Assembly (NCBI GenBank): GCA_963402885.1
Contig: OY727096.1
Location: 24,781,820 to 24,845,819 of the forward strand
DNA: 64,000 nucleotides
Reading direction: 5' to 3'
DNA from: Antedon bifida
Lineage: Eukaryota; Echinodermata; Crinoidea; Comatulida; Antedonidae
Shown: one piece after another, positions 61,402 through 64,000 of the stretch
How positions within the stretch are numbered: position 1 is the first letter of the stretch
Layout of the letters: every line of letters starts with the position of its first letter
Notes under the pieces: generated by a model
Databases searched by the model: none
Told to the model about the DNA's origin: nothing
What the model saw: only the letters and a program-made list of their open reading frames with translations
Position numbers and translations under genes: made by a program

Positions 61402-64000
61402 TTACATCATGTCCAACTGAAAAAAAAAAAAAGCATTTAGGAACAAATGGAAACAAACATAAGCAAAGTTAAACATTTTGCAGTTAAGAATACATCAGTA
61501 CTTTATATTTAATGATCACATGCTACTGTGTATCCTGTTCTTGTTTACAATGTGTGCACACAGTAGTAACAAATATTACAAACATTTTTATAGCACCCTC
61601 TAGTGTTTGGGGGTAGTATGAACTATTATTTTGCTCTGGATTATAGTTACACAGGTAGGGTAATTATATTTCAACTCTTGTGTTCGCGGACAATGTGAAA
61701 TGCACTCGTAGGCCAGACATGACACGTATTGAGAACCCAGGATGTAAATGGATGCAAACACTGCACAAATATTGCAAATATAAGGAAAAAAAGTAATATT
61801 CACCAAGTCATCTTCATCTTCCTCGGGAGCAACAGCAGTCTGATCATCATTTTCTTGCTTTTGTTCTTGAAGAAACTGAAAATATAACGTAGAAAAAAGT
61901 TTGAAAGTAATCTGATTCGAAACTAATTGTCCAAAGCCAAGATGATTCTATATTTTAATTTAGCAAATTACCTGAATTGCAGCATCCTTTGTTACAGAAC
62001 TTGAGCTGCATTCACTGCTCGCTATTAGTGTGACGCCAGCTAGAAAGAAGAGAACAAACATGTTATCAAAATATTGAAATTCTGTTGTTTCAATATTATG
62101 AGACAATTGCACATTTAATTATTTTAAAACACATTTAAGATTAATATGAGAGATTGATGAATTTGACTCATGTCGGGCTAGATGCTTTAAATTCATTGTC
62201 TTGTCCTTCAAAGGGGATGTTTTTTTTTTACCATATTTAATGAGGGTGATCCATCCAGCAATTGCTGATCATTAGGGCCACTCAGAGGTTCACAAGACAA
62301 ACATATACACAAGATGCTCTACATAAACAAAGTCTTATTACAAGTCTTTGGGAGTGGAGTTGTAATTTTTGTCCTTAGAAAAAATCCTGACATGTGACGG
62401 GACTTGAACCCAGGACCCTTGGAGTGGTAGCATCAAGCATCATAACCACCAAGCCACAACTCCACTCCATGTTAAGTTGTCGGTTCCATAAACACATGGA
62501 CAGGAAAAAACGTCAGTAGACTCAGTATTCCAAAAGTAGATAACACTGGGAGCTCCTCTCTGTGAGTGCTGTGGCCACATTGAGACATGTATATATATAT
62601 GTAATATACAGTAAGGGACTCCTGGGGATACTTTCTCATAAAACAAACAAGGGAAAATTTATATTTGAACACTATGGTCAACCCCTATTCAGGATCTAGT
62701 AAGAGAACACTCTGTTACATAGGCTGCCATATGTCCATTTAATAGGGGTTCTAATGTACAGTATATCAGTATGTTAAACAATTAATTTTTCCATTTGTGT
62801 CAACAAATATTTTTCCAGTACCTTTCTGAATTTCTTGCCAGAAGTCTCCTTTCAACAGTGTGGGAAGTGTAATTTTTAAATCCTTCAAGAATCCATTGAA
62901 GATGTTGGAATGGTCAAATATGCAACATTCCTGCCGGAGAGCTTTGATGCAATCCATTACTTTTCCATAGATATTTTTCCCAAAGGATTGCTTTAGTAAT
63001 TCATTTATTTGCTTGATCATCTCATCACAAACTATAAAAATAAAATAATATTTACTGAAGATTGCCAGAACAATAATGTTGCACAGTCAGACATAAGATC
63101 AAAGGACTGTTATGAGTTTCTTGGCAAGGCAAGTTCAGTGTCCTGTTGTTAGATTGCCTTAGTACAATGAGCTTCTAACAGCTCATTCCCACCTTTCACC
63201 TTTATAGAGAACAAACAAACATTTACCTTTTTCAAATTCTTTGCCCTTATTCTGAGCAATAATGGTTTTGAAATCTTTAACAGGATCAACAGTTCCAACC
63301 TACAACAAGAGTATACAGTCAGTATTTGAATGAGAAGTTTTACAACATAATATTCTATCCTCCCGACACTATTAGCTGTATGCTACAAAAACAGTGTAAT
63401 ATGAGCCAGCATTATTATTATTATTTATTCAGGCAAAAGATACATTTTACAAAATATAATACAAATCAACAAATTAAACAAACACAACGCAAAAGAAATA
63501 TAAGTCACTAGCTGCCAGGAAAGCACAAAAGCAGCCTAAGCCACTGTCACCAATTAGGTGTGTACTTCCAACCAGTGACTATTAATTTATAAGCTATATC
63601 TAGAAATACAACAGAAAGGCTGGAGCAAGAACAAAGGGGAGAGAGAAGCTGTAAATATATATTGTGATGAAACACATTTTTTTTTATAGAATAGATAAAA
63701 TTAAACTCATGAGCTACAATCCAATAGATTGATTTCACCCTTTGAACGGATTCTATTGGAGTTCTCCATCTAGCCTTCATAGATATCATTAATTAAATAT
63801 GTTGAAAATTTCCTCTGAATTACATTGTCAAAGCTTAAATAATATATAGGTGCATACCTTACAACTTAAGATTGATTGAAAATTAGGAGAAAATAAATAT
63901 ACTAACTTTTGTAACAGCCCCTTTAGCAATGCTTGCCATACTGAAATCCTCTGCATCGTCAGTCTTTGCAACTTTAGCAGCTGGCTCACCATTGTCCTTA
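61402..64000 (-). CDS. XRCC5: X-ray repair cross-complementing 5 (Ku80), C-terminal part
   Basis: Minus strand. Exons in the window: 63907-64000 (continues upstream), 63227-63299, 62822-63031, 61972-62039, 61804-61875, 61402-61416 (stop). All joins keep phase. Ku80 with Ku70 binds DNA ends and recruits DNA-PKcs in non-homologous end joining. Visible: linker FSMASIAKGAVTKVGTVDPVKDF; helical C-terminal domain (INELLKQSFGKN, MDCIKALRQECC, FNGFLKDLKI, GDFW); AGVTLIASSECSSS; acidic PEEDEDDL joined to LDMM at the very end. Vertebrate Ku80 ends in DVDDLLDMI, which contacts DNA-PKcs, so that interaction is probably kept. The core Ku and VWA domains lie outside the window. Confidence 0.95.
62240..62470 (-). 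mobile_element. tRNA-derived SINE
   Basis: Minus strand: head gtggcttggtggttatgatg (A box) and gggttcaagtccc (B box), then a body to about 62240. In an XRCC5 intron. Not a tRNA gene; the arms do not close. Confidence 0.75.
62665..62757. mobile_element. MITE-like fragment, 'cccctatt' family
   Basis: Inverted ends acccctattcagga and taataggggttct, related to 17811-17985. In an XRCC5 intron. Confidence 0.5.
63168..63188 (+). repeat. SINE tail fragment
   Basis: Short match (caatgagcttctaacagctc) to the tail of the SINE at 20050-20285. Confidence 0.5.

Overview
The window is animal nuclear DNA: AT-rich, intron-dense, with GT-AG introns, and about half of it is dispersed repeats. Gene content (complement-control/sushi, C-type lectin, Frizzled and LDL-receptor class A domains; a BEL/Pao element; Penelope and LINE fragments; 5S- and tRNA-derived SINEs) and the frequent 'taggcctac' words suggest a marine invertebrate deuterostome, most likely an echinoderm. 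That assignment is inference; no species can be named.

Layout. (1) 1-13334, + strand: the 3' part of a secreted mosaic gene with 16 CCP exons, two C-type lectin exons, an EGF exon and a terminal LDLa exon, almost all on phase 1-1 exons; its 5' end lies upstream of the window. (2) 15788-23694, - strand: UQCC1-like mitochondrial complex III assembly factor. (3) 23695-26600: intergenic, with repeats and a LINE fragment. (4) 27068-32812, + strand: signal peptide, 60-bp linker exon, Frizzled domain, four LDLa exons; one LDLa exon is split by a 1070-bp inverted-repeat transposon. (5) 33262-33781: a decayed third copy of the same 5' end. (6) 34964-41561: a complete BEL/Pao retrotransposon with LTRs identical by eye and a 5-bp target duplication. 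(7) 44601-54029, + strand: signal peptide and 60-bp linker exon paralogous to those of gene (4), but here joined to five CCP exons and a Cys-rich tail; Penelope and LINE remnants sit in its introns. (8) 54290-55600: LINE relic and a decayed LDLa exon. (9) 56854-59934, + strand: an unrecognised 461-residue protein with what looks like two diverged copies of one domain. (10) 61402-64000, - strand: the 3' end of XRCC5 (Ku80), ending in the DNA-PKcs-binding type tail.

The biologically striking part is the set of extracellular-domain genes (1), (4), (5) and (7). They share phase-1 exon modules, near-identical CCP exons and introns, and a signal-peptide/linker cassette attached to two different ectodomain sets (Frizzled-LDLa versus CCP). 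This looks like a locus where secreted recognition or adhesion proteins are built by duplication, exchange and decay of exon modules. UQCC1, XRCC5 and probably gene (9) are single-copy bystanders. No functional RNA genes or CRISPR arrays were seen. Exon boundaries come from reading splice sites and phase by eye, without transcripts.
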